Assembly (NCBI GenBank): GCA_004794785.1
Contig: SJOL01007501.1
Location: forward strand, 325,904 to 389,903
Reading direction: 5' to 3'
Length of the DNA: 64,000 bases
Source of the DNA: Opisthorchis felineus
Lineage: Eukaryota > Platyhelminthes > Trematoda > Opisthorchiida > Opisthorchiidae
Part shown: positions 1-13,737 of the stretch, one piece after another
Layout: each line of letters begins with the position of its first letter
Position numbering within the stretch: the stretch's first letter is position 1
Notes under the pieces: generated by a model
Seen by the model: the letters and a program-made list of their open reading frames with translations, nothing else
Database searches by the model: none
What the model was told of the DNA's origin: nothing
Translations under genes and position numbers: made by a program

Positions 1-3000
1 CATCACATTTTACTGTTTTGTTTTCTTCCCCCACGCTTCTAGCGCAGCGTGGAGTTCTTCCGTAGAAGTGCATTGTATTCTAGACGTTCTCCCCCATTAG
101 CGTTCCAGTAAGTCTCACGTAGCAGAAGTGTGGTGTGCCCTGTTGTCCCAGGCATCCAAAGCATATCTGTGCGAGCTTATGAATGATGTCAGTTCAGACA
201 CACGTCATTGTACTGCTTCGATGTCTACATTAGCTTGTTCCCCTTAGCCCCATACTCGATGTGCTGTTCGCATCCACTTGAGATGAAATTCTACCGCACG
301 TTCCAAATTAGACTTGATAGAAATCCGTGAAACCTCAGGTAAGCAAATTTGGGCGAATGTGTTCCACGGGTTTACCCAGATCATCATCCCTCTTGGGAAA
401 CGTTTAAGAGATTTGTAGGTAGGCTTAAGGGATAACTTAAGGGAACGTGTTTGGGATTTGGCAGGTATCTTTTTTATAAACCCTTACGTGATCCTCGGGG
501 AACGTTTTGGAGTGTGCCATGGGTGAGGTGAATTTTGACATTTTTTATTTGATGCCCTCCGAAATGGGTAGTTTAAAGTTTAGGATGAAGAACGAACGTT
601 TTTGTCGGTCGGAACTGTTTATAAGGGCGTCCTGGTCAAATTCTGATGCAAGATTGGAAATTTTATTGTGTCCACCCCAAATCATGTTAGATATCACATT
701 GAGTTGGTACCAAAGCTTGTGTTCAATCGGACGCCGTAACTTTTCTTTGATCTTCCGCCTACAACTGGATACAACAAGTCTAATATCCCTCCGCAACAAG
801 CAGAAATTAACACCTTGCTCCCCATTTGAGTTATGAAATTCGCAGCATGTTACAGCTTTCATGTAACCTCACTTAACCAAGGATCTCTGTCTTTCGGTGA
901 GAAAGTGGATGAGAAGGGAGCATGGAAATCATGCTGGTCACCTGTGCAAAACGCATTTCCACTGCTTGCCGCATGGATAATGTTGAATAGTGATGCATCC
1001 AAACATCTTCTATGAGTCGAGTGAAAATCGACACCACGGCGTTCAGGACTTATGATCCAGATGTTTATAGAATGGGTTACATCAATCAAGTTACTTGACC
1101 TACAACATTTCAAGGACATGTTACGTGCTTTCCTCATCGGCCACATGACGTTGGCTCTGTTTTATATTTTATGGAATGGAAATCCAGCCATCGCGCTAAC
1201 TTGTTCTGTCGTCAGTAATGAATTTGCACGTTGCAACCAACACAAATTGGAAACACATTGGTGAAATATACTGGTTTAATGCTAACAGAAGAGCACTTTT
1301 CGACTTGATTATATCCGACTGTGTTGGTTACTAAAGGATGAAACCACCTCAGATAGTTGTACCATGTGTGTTGCACGACACTGACCCACAGAAAGCCACC
1401 TATGCCTGGGTCGTGCCACAAAGGACACTGGGTCATTTTAGGAAAGGAAGACGACGGAGTGAACTGGTAGTGCCGGCGCGTCATACATAAATATGAAAGG
1501 CAGACTGCAACACACGAACTTCGCCAAACTGGAGTGCAATGTCCTAGCTGCTGCTTATTAAAGGAACTGGACTCACTATCCCATCGAAAAGAAAAACACA
1601 ACGATCGAAGATGCCACGACTGTTTAGAAAAAGTGGTGTGAAAAACGATGCGTGTGGCAAGCGCACCACTGTGATTTCCGAAAAAGCTTGGCTACGCAAC
1701 CACTTGGTGTTACTCTTGTGCTCAAAGTAAACTGGTTTGTGTGAATTCATTTCATATTTTTCTTTAAGTACTGAGCTTTTAATTACTAGACTCGGGGATA
1801 CAAACTGCTGATTCCGCCGATCCAGTCGAGAGATTCCAACAGACTAAATTGACCCTTATGTGTACCAGCAGGTTTAAACTGTTTTTTTTATAGAAATGGG
1901 TTTTTGCGGGGTCGGTAAAAGTTCAGACCATTCTTGTTTGGACATTCCACCCCCTATCTTAGTGCAGTTATTCTGGTGAGTCCGCACCAAAGGGGGGAAG
2001 CAATGAACTAGATTTGCCCTCTTGTCAGATCGACCAACACAACCAGGACAGTTACTGCGTCGTGGTTCGAGGTGTCCGTCAAACCAGTCATATTACTCAG
2101 GCACAGACACATTTTGAGCGTTCAGCGTTCACAGGTGGAGTAATTGTAACACGTTCACCTCGCATGTCTAGAGTTCAAGCCCCAGCAAGGCCGAGTGTAT
2201 GCACTACTGATGAGCTTTAATATGAACGGAATTGTAGTCCCCCACTTGTTGTGGACTCGCCAGAATAACTCTTCCAGCTTGGATAATGGACTGTTCAAAA
2301 GGGGTTGATGTGAACGTGGTTTAGTTGCAATGTGCGAAAACATGTTCGATTTCCAGTGAAACCTACTATGGTCAGCTCTAAATGTTGGATTTGGGGTTTT
2401 CAATCATGCGGGTAAAATGTCACTTTGTGCTTGCTTCGTCGGAAAGGTCGAGATGATGAGGGCAGTTGCACTGTGACGTGCATGTTGGTAAAGAAACCCA
2501 CACTGATGTCCTTATTTTATCTCCAAGAAAGCTGTATTAACCTTATTCTGAGACAGAATTCGAAAGAAGGCGATACTTCAACCTTTTCTCCTTTGGGCTA
2601 ATTTCAACCAGGAAGCTTTGATGTATGTCTAAGGGTAGGGCAGCAAACATGGTCAGCACCTGTTCCCTAGTGTATGTAACCGATTGAACAGCACTATCTA
2701 TTCAGACACTCAAAAGAAGATCTTCTTTCTGGCATTGATATTTTTGGCTTACTGTGGCGTGAATCTGCTTTTCTTGGTGGTTGCTGTTAGCAAAACATCC
2801 ACCAAAATGCCGCTTGTCAAAAAGGCATAAAACTTAAGCCGACCTACGTTGTTTGCTTACCCATTCACCCCCAATAAGCAGGGACGGGAGCTAAGCATGT
2901 TGGAATAAACATGTGGTGTTAAAAATAGCCGCTAAGCCTTGAATTTTTTTTGTGATGCGAGTGTGGACAACTAAGAAGAGATTAGTTGTTTGTAAGATAA

Positions 3001-6000
3001 AATAAGAAGGTTATTTCTAGATAAGATAAACCACCGGCTTGCACGGAAACCGGAGACGTTAATCAGGTCGATCGATAGAGTTATGCTTGCCCCCATTTCT
3101 AGACAGAGCAGTTTGATCAAGCAAGTTATACTCTTTTATGAGGAAAGATGCGCGTAATCCTGTAGGACAACGACAATTCCAGAATGTTCCACGGAAATTC
3201 ATTCTTTCGTGGAGATGTACTGTCAGTTGCTCCTTAGAGCCTTTCTGAAAACTCCACAATTCAGTACTACTCCATTAAACACACTCTGACACGCTCCGAT
3301 TCCTCCTGGGTATCAGGTTGTTTACGCTTGACTGCCCTTCGGAATTATTTCCGTAGTACGTAGGTACGATCAAAAGCCTTCTAAAACTCTTGACAAGCTA
3401 TGCCGGAATTGTTTACTTCCTCTGCAATTCAGTATCGTTTATCATCTTCAAGCGCCAACATCGAAGCAATGGACTTGTTTTTACCCAAGAGTGATAGCTG
3501 GTCCAACGTGACAGTTTCCGTGCCAATGATAACAATACTGAGTGTAGAATTCCACTTACTTCCCTATAGTGAATGGCCCCCTCTGGAGAGGGACTGTTCC
3601 CCGTGAAGGTTCACCATGATACTGTGGATCCTCTACATCCAATGAGGCTCTGCTTCTCTGTCCCTACCAGTAATTTTAATCACATAAAGGATCATGTATC
3701 CGAACATGTTTGCATGGCGTCTTTCCATACCATGGTATTAGTTTATTTTTATATTTTTTCATCACTGGCTAATTTCTCAGCAAGCATTCTAATATTTGTT
3801 CGTAGAACACAATAAATACAAATAGTACAATAAAACACATCAATTTAGCATAAGTTCACCTGCGCATAAAGGAGGTGTGCTAATAAGCCAAAGGGGCATT
3901 TCCAGAAGTTGACTTTCAAAATGCAACGACTAAAATTTGAGCAAACCAAACTGCGGTACTACGGTGGCTTTTTCGGTGGATCTTCGTGTATAAAAAAACC
4001 GGTTCAGTGCTCTTATTGAGACACCTAGGAAGACGGTTTTATAGCTCATCCAGTAAAGGCTGAATAAAGTTAATCGATTAGCTATTTAACGGAAGATTAG
4101 TAGGACATGGTGAAGGATGCGGACGCCATTCCAGCAGAGCTTCCGATGACAATGGATTATATTTCAGTAGGCTGAAGGACTTCGAACGGGTATAAAATAC
4201 ATGAACACTAGGAAGTAAATGCCCGGGACAGTTAGCTGTCTACTCAAAGGAACATGGTTATCAGATTACTGGAAATACGTCTCTAGAGTGATTATGCTCT
4301 GGAAAAGAATTGATTCCAAATTGCCGTAAACCCGCATAGCCCAGTCAAAATTTGAGCGATGTTCGGAATAGGCGGAATACTGTTTATCCTCATTTTTGAA
4401 AAACAACGGCAGTCTAGTCATCGTTTGGTAGTTATTTGCCGCACCATTCATCAATGACCGAAGGAATCTTCAAGTACTTTTTCAGGTAGGATTCCATTGA
4501 GGATATATCGGCTCAAGATAGACTGCAAATCAACTCTGCAGTAGAATGGTCACAGTCATCCTGGAAAGCTTCCTGTGAAGAGCATGGTAAAGCAGCGTGT
4601 GGAGAAAACGCTTTGAAATAAAAACAAACCAGTATTGATAGTAAAAGGTTGATAGGAAACTCAAAAGAAGCATGTTGAAGTAACGTCTGAAACATATGAT
4701 GGAAAAGGGATGATTTCTACAATACAGTGAGACAAGCTCGGAAGATTGCTACAGGGTAGTTTGCTTGAAAATCGTTTCCTTAGACTTCGAGAATTGCCTT
4801 GATACATATCGAATACTATTACAGTTATTATGGATTACACATATCCCCGTCTTAAAGAAAAACCATCCTCTAGTACATTTCAAGAAGCTATTTTTCCGTA
4901 ACTACCTTTCCGGAGTGGACTCCAGTTTAAAAACAAAAGGTAGAACGGCACTTCAACTCAGCTTGGACAATATCGTGTCACTCCGATCACTCAGCCTCCC
5001 TAACTTCGCTGAAAATTGATCGTTTCACCAAACAGTACTACAGAAATATTGCGCAGTCCCAGTACAAAAGATATCACCCTTGACACAACATGGTGCGGCG
5101 TCTGTCTCTTGACACAATCGTCGTTTGATTCATTAGCAGTCTTTGTCATGGTGCTGTTTTTTTCGATAGTCTAAGCTACTACCCTGCAATATGCGATTTC
5201 CTATTCTATACGTTTCAGCATTTTACGACATTAGTTCGGAGCATAACTCACATAAAGCCAGAAAGCTTCAAAAGAAATGAGATTTTGGCCGGGCATTTTC
5301 ACCTTGACGGTAAAATCCGATGGCTGCTTTCGAAAGGAAGGAAGTCCTTCGCTACGAAGTCATTTTTTTAGCAAACACGAGCTGAACAGTTACAAGTCAT
5401 TAGATATGAAAGTAAACATCTCATATTCACATGGTCTCTGAAAACTGAACATTTTCACGCGCCCTGTCGAACTTTCCTGAATATTCATTGACTATTACAC
5501 AATCGTAAACGAACACTGCAAAGAATTTTCACAATTTCCGTAATAAACTTCACCTTCCACCAGATGCAGGAAGGAGCTTGGACACCAAGCATGGACTACT
5601 CGCATGCTTAATCAGTAGTATCTGCCGTTACACCTGTACCAGCTGATTGCGGTTCAATATCTGAACCACTCTGATGGGGAAAAGTCTATTATTGATATGG
5701 TAACCACTTAGTCTCCCTAATAAGTCTGGTCCTTTGTGGGAGGCTTAAGAAACGCCCCTTTTTTTAGTCGCGAAAGCTCTGTCTATGTTAATTTATTTCG
5801 GCCACTGGAATGAAACATTTTTGTCAGCGAATGCGGATAAAATACGAGCCGAATAAAGAAAACACTTTTATCAGATGGGTTCATTTCTGCTAGTTCTACA
5901 GGCGGCACATGTCTACGCGCAAAATGTAGTCAAGTAGCTTTTCATGTTAAATTCTGATTAATTTTCTAGCGGACTTTCTAGCGCTATTTGTAGCATTCCG

Positions 6001-6802
6001 CATTTAGCAGTTCGGGAAAGAAAAGAACGGCGTCTGCAAATTTAGACTTTTGTGAGCTTTTTCTGTTGCCTTACTGGTGCTTGAAAACTGAATTGCTTAC
6101 GATTCTTGTCTTTCTCCTCTAAGCTGCAACATTTCTGGAGGAACTTGGCTGTTCAAACGGCTAATGACTAGACTTCATCAAGTCGGTTTGCATTGCTGCA
6201 TCCAATTTTACTGATAAAAGTTGAACTGTAAAGTTACTCTGCAAATTTCTTGGCACATATGAAGAAGCATGAAAAACTGATGGATGGTCCAACGAGACTG
6301 TCCTCGGCTCCACGACGAACCGATCCAAAAAGGGACTATGAACTGTGCTTGTAAACGTTGACTAGGATGAGCTAGGTGGTACATATTGGTCGGAAGTTAG
6401 CCAACTAAAAAGATGTTATGCACGGAATTCTGTGGATCGGATACTTCATTGCAGTAGGATGCATAAAATTCAAATGATTGTCTTGATTTTACGTCCTTTT
6501 AATTAAACATCGAATAAGAGGAAGACAGAACGTCGTTTCTGTTTTTTTGTGTGGATTTGTTTTGGTGCTGACTGATCCGGTGCTTTGGTTGCCCGATCCT
6601 TCCAATGGCTTCTTCATTTGTTACTTCATGGTAATGGCTAACAAGCGCGTGAAAAACAGACGAACTTATTGAAACTCGGGAGTGTTCCACTTGTCTTACC
6701 ACTTTCATTTGATTGCTAGGGATAAGTACATTTTTCTTCACTATCAGTCAATATGATTTTAACTGGTCGCCCTCCGTAATCTTATCCTTCAATTTCCTGC
6801 AG
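1..6802. other. Non-coding flank, upstream intron or intergenic DNA of gene 1
   Basis: This stretch has stop codons scattered in all frames and no block with both protein-like composition and matching splice signals that I can defend. It ends at a good splice acceptor (pyrimidine-rich tract then AG at 6801-6802) that opens exon A. Exon A starts with the last two bases of a split codon, so at least one further exon of gene 1 must lie upstream, in this stretch or left of the window. The only structure seen is a dispersed repeat at about 2025-2345, listed separately. An open stretch at 3400-3606 has mild protein-like composition but no convincing splice sites. Confidence 0.6.
2025..2345 (+). repeat. 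Dispersed repeat, family X, copy 1
   Basis: Similarity can be followed by eye between this stretch and 51615-51945. Shared landmarks come in the same order: a GATCGACCAACACAACC-type start, a cytosine-rich block around 2040-2090, a block with TCTAGAGTTCAAGCCCC (2166-2182 here), a CTGATGA a little further on, then GACTCGCCAGAATAA (2254-2268) and GGACTGTTCAAA (2289-2300). The copies differ by many substitutions and small indels, as expected of an old interspersed element. No open frame is kept in both copies. The element class is not known; the GTTCAAGCCCC block could be a pol III B-box remnant, which would make it a SINE. Confidence 0.6.
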
Positions 6803-7344
6803 GCTTCCACACGAAACTTGAGGCTCCCCTCAAACTGACTGGACTACAGTCCTCGGAACGTGTTCAGTCTGCTTACAGTATATGTCGGCGGCTCAGTGCC
6901 GTTGCCTTTCGACTGTTGCAGTTAATTTCCTCAATTGCGGACAACACCACTGCTTGCTATCGGAATCTCCTATCGAACTGCCTGTGTCGTGCGGAGAAGG
7001 ACGTGTATCCAGGATCCATCGGCCTTATTCGTCTTGTGTCACGTACCGCTCTGGAGGAAAAGGCCACGACAGCCCATTTGCTAGCTCAGTGCACATTGGT
7101 TCATGAGTTGGTGAGAACAGTTGTGAACAGCGTTCATAGGTACTGTACACCACATGAACAGCACATCTCATCACCTGAAGAGCACCTCGACACTGTCACC
7201 GACAATGAACCCGACTGGTCCATTAACCCCAATATTTTATCGCATTTACGTTTGGGAATTCCAAGTGCAGTACGGTTTTTCAAGGTCTTCCAATGTCTTC
7301 GAACGATTGATCAATCGATTACACATCTATCCAGTCGTATAAAG
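6803..7344 (+). CDS. Gene 1 exon A, internal coding exon of a large uncharacterised protein
   Basis: The exon is 542 nt, open throughout, and flanked by an acceptor with a pyrimidine-rich tract (AG at 6801-6802) and a donor AAG|GTTTGT at 7344/7345. It starts with two bases of a split codon and ends on a complete codon (phase 0), encoding about 180 residues. The peptide is rich in leucine, cysteine, serine and arginine. Its first ~110 residues read like packed amphipathic helices, with segments such as SAYSICRRLSAVAFRLLQLI and AEKDVYPGSIGLIRLVSRTA. An acidic, histidine-containing linker (about residues 118-140) follows, then a second helical block containing LRLGIPSAVRFFKVFQCL. This would suit an ARM/HEAT-like helical protein, but that is inference. 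I recognise no catalytic motif or family. The upstream start of the gene is not seen. Confidence 0.72.
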
Positions 7345-9868
7345 GTTTGTCTATTGTTTGCCATTTCAGTACAGATGTCGTGCGGCTATGGTGAGTATTG
7401 ATTTTGTATAGACTGGATACTTATCACAAACTGCAAAGAGACCTTTGGTTAACCTTCAAAAACAATCCACTACTGATTTTGTCTTGTCCGGTTAACCGAC
7501 CTTCTGAGGTTTTTTGGTCTCACGCTTCGATACGTCTAGTTTGCAAGTAAGCTGTCTGAATTTATCAATTACTTTTTTATACCTCGCTTGTCCATATAGG
7601 TTCTGTTATATCTGACTGCTGTCCCCACTCCAGCGCCTTAGTGCCGGAAAGAGACTCACCGAAAAGGAACACAACAGCTTTATTGCAAACGAGCGAGTTA
7701 GAAAATACAACGGCCTCGCGCTATATTTTGAAAGGCACTGTTTGACCTTGATCGCAGGCTGTCTGATCGGCGTTTAGTGGAGTTTTAGGGTCTCAGTATG
7801 TTTCGGGTATTCTGGATGATCGTCTGGAATCTGACCTTCCTGACGGGTTCGGCCCACTTTGCTTCGCGTTGTTTTTAGCAGGCCTAAAAGAGAGCAGGCT
7901 TAAGGCGCTTGCTGTGGACCGCAAACTCGTATGACTATGATTCGTTATTTTGTCCATTACCTTTCGGCCTCACTGTCGGATTAATATGCGTTGAATGCAC
8001 AACAAAACTATTGTTCTTGTAATATTGCAGGGAGATATAACCGAGCGAACAATATTTTCTTTCATTCATCGGAAAGCTGGACACGCTGACTGACAATATT
8101 TTGTAGGTCGATGGGCTGAGGGTAGGTTTACGCTGGCCCGGGAAGCTTTGTCAGAATCTTAAGTGTCTCCCACTTGGAGCTTGTTGGATGACCGAAGCCT
8201 AATTCAAGAACCAATGAGATAGAACAAGATAACAATCACTAAGCCGCTGAGGATCCTTCTGGAGTGGAGCGAGAACGGTGTCCATATTAGTCTGGTGATG
8301 AGTGATCATCAACATCCACCTTGATCCAACAGAGTTAGGTGACAGTTTTCAAGGCATCTCTTGATCCGATAAAGCTGACAGCTCATGAGCAACTGAGAAG
8401 CACTCAAGTCACTGTGACACCTGCGGTAGGCAAAGATGGAACCACAGGGGGGAATGGAGCGAGGAAAATAATCGTACCTCACTGAACCTAAGAAAAATCT
8501 GTGAACTTGGCAGTCCAAAATTTAAACACAGCTACATTGGCTAGCACAATTGGATGGCTTGGCTACTCCAAAATACACTGAAGATCTGCTTGCCTGGCAC
8601 ACCTGCGATAGAGGAACTGTGGACGACGATAGACCAAGTGGTGAAATGGCAGAGATGCATGATACGATAGCTTGTCCACAGAGTCGTTGTGGCTTGGAAC
8701 GCCGACGCAGTGATATGAGCTTCTTCGCCAACCACATACAGTTTGACAAATGGAATGTCTCTTACAATATTTTGCGGATGTAGCAATAATCCCGGTGTGT
8801 GAAATTAAAGGAAGCTGGCAGAAGGCGGACTACTGCTGCCGAATACGTGCTTATCGTTCAGTTGGCAAGCTATTGGATCGTATCTGGCTCCGATGATCAG
8901 TGGCTGGAGCTATGAGGAAAATCATCCCGAAGAGCCGAACGCATTTTGAGGTGGATAACTCGTGGCCAGCCCAAACCTTGCGGCCAGATAAACACAGAGG
9001 AAGCTTTGTGAAAAGGACGAGTGAGAATGAGTGAAAAGAATCACCTGCGGTACGGATTGTGCCACAGTTTTAGATAGCGCGAACACATCCCAATCCACCT
9101 CAAGTTTAGCACACCAACTTCATTAAAGATCGCGTCGTTCAGTTCAGACTGCCATCTGATGTTATTCACAACCATTACTCATGCCGGAAACTTGCCCATA
9201 CGGTTGATTGGAACTAGGGTAATGCGCCTACCTGCTGGGTCCAGAGAATTGTGCAAATGGCTGTGGTCTGCAGCCTAAGGAGTATTATGTTCCCCTATAA
9301 AATCTGTCCCCTGTCTTCGTGCCCAAGATTGGTCACGGTACAAAGCGATTGTTTTTAACTACAAACTAAAGCATTCAGTCAAAGAGATCTTTCTTCCCCA
9401 AAGCATATCCACTTAGATCAGTCAGCCAGCTGAACACTACTCGTGTGGTTCTTCCATAAAGCGTCCTATCAACCAAACTGTTAATTCTTCCTGAGTCTCT
9501 AAAGTTATATTGTACAAAAAAATAGAGCAGGTTCAATAACGTTCCGGGTGTTATAACTCACATTTAAAGATTATAGTTGCGCTCAATTCACACTATGTCT
9601 TTTAGGCAAGTAGATGCTGCAGTGTTTTTAAACGTCCTCCACACTCAACTGGTGCTAACTAGAAAACTTAAGGAGTTTTTTAAACATGCTCGCAACTCAA
9701 GGGATTTCTCGTGGTTGACTGAACTCATGATTTCAGAATATTTTGTCCTCCTAATCAATACTATCCACAGCGTGGGCGAAATTACTCTACTAACCTACTG
9801 CTAGCTCCGTCCACATTTTCATTGGTCTTAAAGCTTTATTCTCAATACACTTCTGTCGCTTTACACAG
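7345..9868 (+). other. Intron of gene 1 between exons A and B
   Basis: Intron of 2524 bp starting GTTTGT and ending CACAG. Phase is 0 on both sides, so exons A and B can be joined directly. The interior has many stops in all frames. A region at about 8300-9300 has short overlapping open stretches on both strands and could be an old transposon fragment, but I could not tie it to a family. At 9220-9275 there is a faint resemblance to the hammerhead repeat, too weak to call. Confidence 0.6.
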
Positions 9869-10179
9869 CATATGCAGCTCCTTGATGAATCTCAATTCCG
9901 GAATGTATGCGATGCTGTGTTACGACAGTTGTACACGGCTGGTTCACCATTTGATGCTAACACAGAAGCGGTGCGGACGGACTACGTGGATGGATTGGTG
10001 GACTGCTTCAACGACTTATCGCCTCTTTTAACCTGTACAGACCGGCATGCTTCATGTGTATGCCCGTTCCATGAGCATGTCTACACCTCCGTCTGTCGGA
10101 CGCTGTTTGAGCTGTTCTGTCGGACCTGGTATAATGGTCTCCAGAGTCGACTGCAGACACTCGATACTTCTCAGTCCAG
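9869..10179 (+). CDS. Gene 1 exon B, internal coding exon
   Basis: The exon is 311 nt, with acceptor TTTACACAG ending at 9868 and donor CCAG|GTGAGC at 10179/10180. Phase is 0 at the start and two extra bases at the end, so it encodes 103 residues plus part of a serine codon. The frame is open across the exon. The peptide starts with an acidic helix-like stretch (LLDESQFRNVCDAVLRQLY), has several aromatic and cysteine residues, and includes a cysteine/histidine-rich patch (CTDRHASCVCPFHEHVYTSV). That patch has a C-x(5)-C-x-C-x(2)-H-x-H spacing that could bind a metal, but no known zinc-finger signature fits well. It joins in frame to exon A before it and exon C after it. The family is not recognised. 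Confidence 0.72.
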
Positions 10180-11084
10180 GTGAGCTACAAGGCGGTTTGC
10201 AAAACAGCGTCCTTTTCCCCCATCGATTCTCCTTGCGTTGTTTAGGTTGGCTGGTGCATGTTCCATGCAGTACCATTTATTCTCTGTCCAGCGTTGCTCT
10301 CACTGCCACAGGACGGTCAAAAAGGTCTTTTCAAAATAGTGTTTTTCATTCACTGAGAAATCTCAATTCCTGAAATTTCTTTTCCTCTCACCGTACACAA
10401 ATTGCTGGTATGTTGGTTCAGCTCAGCGTGACCTGTTGCTACTCTCTAACCAGTCGTCGTTTCATCATATTTTGTTGAGACTTCACACACAAGTACACTC
10501 CTGATACATCTAAACAAACCGGTTCAAGGTCCCCTGATAAACAGATCTTCGGAGCAGATCTTTCCTCAGGCTGTGATTCCGCTTACCGCATGCTTTTGGG
10601 CCACGGACCCACAGTAGAATGATAAACCAGCCAATGATGAATTGTAGACACAACCATGTTTCACAGCTTTTGTTTAGTTTACCTGTGTTTGTGTTCTATG
10701 TGCCATGGTATCCTCATCCTTTTCTGCCATCCACCTAAACTAGTGACTTTCACTGTGTCCAGGTGACTGTTATTAACTGAGCTGTTTGGAATATGCGGAG
10801 GTTCATTTTTACACGCGTCACGTGATGACCACGGCATCATCAAGCTTGACTGGAAGTATAGATGAATGATTTAAGTTAGCGCAAAGCTTTCTGTTAAAGT
10901 TTCTGGGACAAGAATTGGCCGGGAAAATTTAGTATGTTTGGCTTTTATTATGGAGAATGAGGGGAAACCAATAAGCGAATGTATCCTTAATCCAATCGGA
11001 ACTGGTTATTGACGGTGTGAGAAAAGTTGGAAATATTCAACGGAGATTTCGCCCCGTAAGCAAAGCCAGTCTATGCTAAAAGGC

Positions 11085-11125
11085 CGAGACGCATTTTACA
11101 GCTGTTTCATCCTTACTGTATAGCA
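11085..11125 (-). repeat. SINE family 2 fragment
   Basis: This short piece, with TTTTACAGCTGTTTCATCCT, matches the block CTGTACAGCTGTTTCATG at 16566-16583 and CTGTACAGCTGTTCCATCC at 56634-56652. It is read as a minus-strand fragment because the other two lie in minus-strand copies in the same orientation. Confidence 0.4.
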
Positions 11126-11362
11126 ATGACGGAAGGTGATGTTTTTCTTTCGAACCTATATCGCATCAACAGTCTGTCCTACGCGGCTGTGGTGGACTGC
11201 CTAGCCCAAGGGTATAGAGAGAAAGTCATAGAAATCCGAGGAACAGCGTTCCTTGTGTTGGTGATAACAACGTGAAATATGAACCTGAACGTTGGATGAT
11301 TGAATTCCGCTCCATCCGTCTGCTGAATCTATTTAGTCACAAAAAGCGTGATTGATTGCTTT

Positions 11363-11560
11363 TTAATGAAGGAAACTACTCACAAGGTTGATGAAACCTT
11401 TTCGACTGTCGAAGAGTTTTCAGCTACCTTGTGATTAGTTTTCTTTATGAAAATATACTGTGACATCTCGAATATCGTACCAACTGAAACATAAGCCGAC
11501 CTCTGTGCAGCGCATTCAGTTGAAGAATATTATAAGCGAGAGATTCACTTAAGTCTGTCG
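11363..11560 (+). mobile_element. Hammerhead-repeat fragment with inverted 5' arms (copy 1)
   Basis: A minus-orientation arm (about 11369-11397, with ACTACTCACAAGGTTGATGA) is followed directly by the plus-orientation arm (11402-11450, with CTGTCGAAGAGTTTTCAG and then CCTTGTG). The body of the same repeat follows in plus orientation (11455-11545, with ATCTCGAATATCGTACCAAC, GTGCAGCGCATTCAGTTGAA and GAGAGATTCA). The ribozyme core found in other copies is missing here, as if deleted at the inversion point. It is non-coding. Confidence 0.6.
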
Positions 11561-13737
11561 TGAATACCAAATTGATGTACAATGAGTGTATTTGTGATTG
11601 ATTGCTGTTCTGGAACAAAACACTTCTACGTTATAATTATCACCAGTACTAACCCCATATCAACGGCTCAGTAATTATCAGCCCCCGAGTGAGGGTTTTG
11701 GAGCTTTGCGAACAATTATCCTACCGCTCATACTCAGTCAAATTCATAGGGAATCTGATGCATGGGTAAAACCAAAAGAAAGAGTGCGTAATTGGTATCT
11801 AAAGCTGATACGCTTTTTCACATAATGATGGCATAACCAACCTTAAACAATCCCATAGGAGTTTTACGCACCATCACCAAAATTGAACTTTGTTTGCTCA
11901 GGCTGTGCCTTCCAATCAGTTGTTATTATTCACTGGTAGTAAGGTGTAACAGCAAAATCTAACCAGCACATTGGGTGACTGAAATTACAAACGCCCGAAT
12001 TATTGAACAGACCCACTAAATCCCGCTCGTCGGACGGATGTTCTGTAATGTGGATACACGGTAGGATGGTCTCATGGTTTTGCTTCCTAAGGTCTGTTCG
12101 TTCAAGAATTATTGCCTAGCACGTACTAACATTGCACGTGGACTTCGCCTGCTTCCCTTAGCTGTTCCATTTTGGTCATTTGGATCCGTGAACGAAATTT
12201 GTTAAGGAAAACGCCTACTTGCTGATGCTGCTAGCTCTGTTCAGACAATCTGTTCAGACAGTCTGTGCAAAACCAGTTGAAGCTGATCCGTATAAACCCA
12301 ATGCGTTAGCAGTTACGACGGGGTGATGAAGTGATCCGCCTGAACTAAAAGGTAATCACATAGAACTCACCAGCTATTCCAGGTATCCTCCACTGTTCAT
12401 CAAAATATCCACAGCTTTGTGAACTTTGAGAGCGGGTGCGTTTTCTTGGAGAAAGACAACCTCTCACACAACCTACCTATCCTTTTCTTTCAAGGCCGCC
12501 TTTAATTGGTACACTAAGTTTCTGTATTATTCTGCAGTAACATTTCGACACTCTAGAATATTGTCATCCGTTACAACAACTTCTCAAATCCTAAACACTT
12601 TGGTCATGGGCTTTCCTGATGACTTATGGGTTTTAACTCTCTTTGGTCTTGGATAACCTTGGCTCCGCCAATGCACTGATTTTTGCTTGGTCTGAGGATA
12701 ATAGGGTAACAATGCTTCATCACCGACTTGATGACACTCCCGTAAATCGACTTGGAAATGCTCACTCGATATCGTTTCTCGTCAGAATTCAAAGGTTTCG
12801 GTGCTCGTTTGGCTGACAGCTCTCTCATACTCAGAAGTCCACAGATTACGAGCCCAACACGTTCCATGGATATCTCAAGATTCTGTTCAATACATTTCAC
12901 TGATATTCGACGACCTGCCAGAATCGTATCACGGATATGCTCAACCGTTTGCGGAGTTGAAACCGTCTGACAGCAATACCTCTCATTAGAAATCAGCCCC
13001 TACAGTTTAGCATACCACTTTTTTAGTGGTTGAGTGCTGTGGGAATCGGGCACTCGATGTTTACACTGTGTGTTCTTGTCTTTCTTTTGCGAATCACCTG
13101 CACGGAGAGGAACGTCTTGAGCACTGGGAATTCCGCACAGCACATCCCGTTGACATGGGTAACTCTGTCACCTAAAACAAAGTGAACACAGAGTAGTGTG
13201 AGTTTGCGATTTGGCGTTTGAGATTGTTAATAAACGACGGGCAGTCGAGTGAACGCTTGTTGTTCTATGCAGCCTGTCACTGATTCTGTTTGACACCTGC
13301 ATGTGTTATTGTTCCCAAATATTGAGTAATCATACGTTTTGCGACCATGTACCTCAATATTTGCTCAACCACTCAGCTTCAGCAGGTACTTCCTCTGACA
13401 AAACTGCCAGTTAGTCACATTTTAGTTGGCTAGAGGGGTTGACAAGAGTGTATTTTAAAAGTACCGGGCGCTGTGCCCGTATGTGGCTAACCGGCTTTTT
13501 TCCTCAGAAATTCTAAAAATCACGTATTTTCCTCCATTCTGCCTGGAGGAGTATTTTGTTATGCTATTGCCGCGTTTCCTTTCAGTACTCAATCAAAACA
13601 CACACCATGCTTAACACCATGTCACTGTTTGCTTGGATTATTAACATTCTTTGGTGTTCTCTAAACGTAACACACCAAATCTGAGGGCTATTTGACAGTC
13701 GCCTTTCTATTTGATGGTCGCCTTTCACGACCATCAA

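Noticed and set aside
3400..3606. 68-codon open frame with mild protein-like composition
   Set aside because: No acceptor or donor near its ends and no match in phase to exon A.
9220..9275. Possible further hammerhead-repeat copy (CGCCTACCTGCTGGGTCC)
   Set aside because: Only the CGCCTACCTG start agrees. The GAAAC box, stem II and arm cannot be found.
8300..9300. Possible transposon with overlapping open frames on both strands (8522-8786)
   Set aside because: No recognisable catalytic or zinc-binding motif and no repeat partner inside the window.
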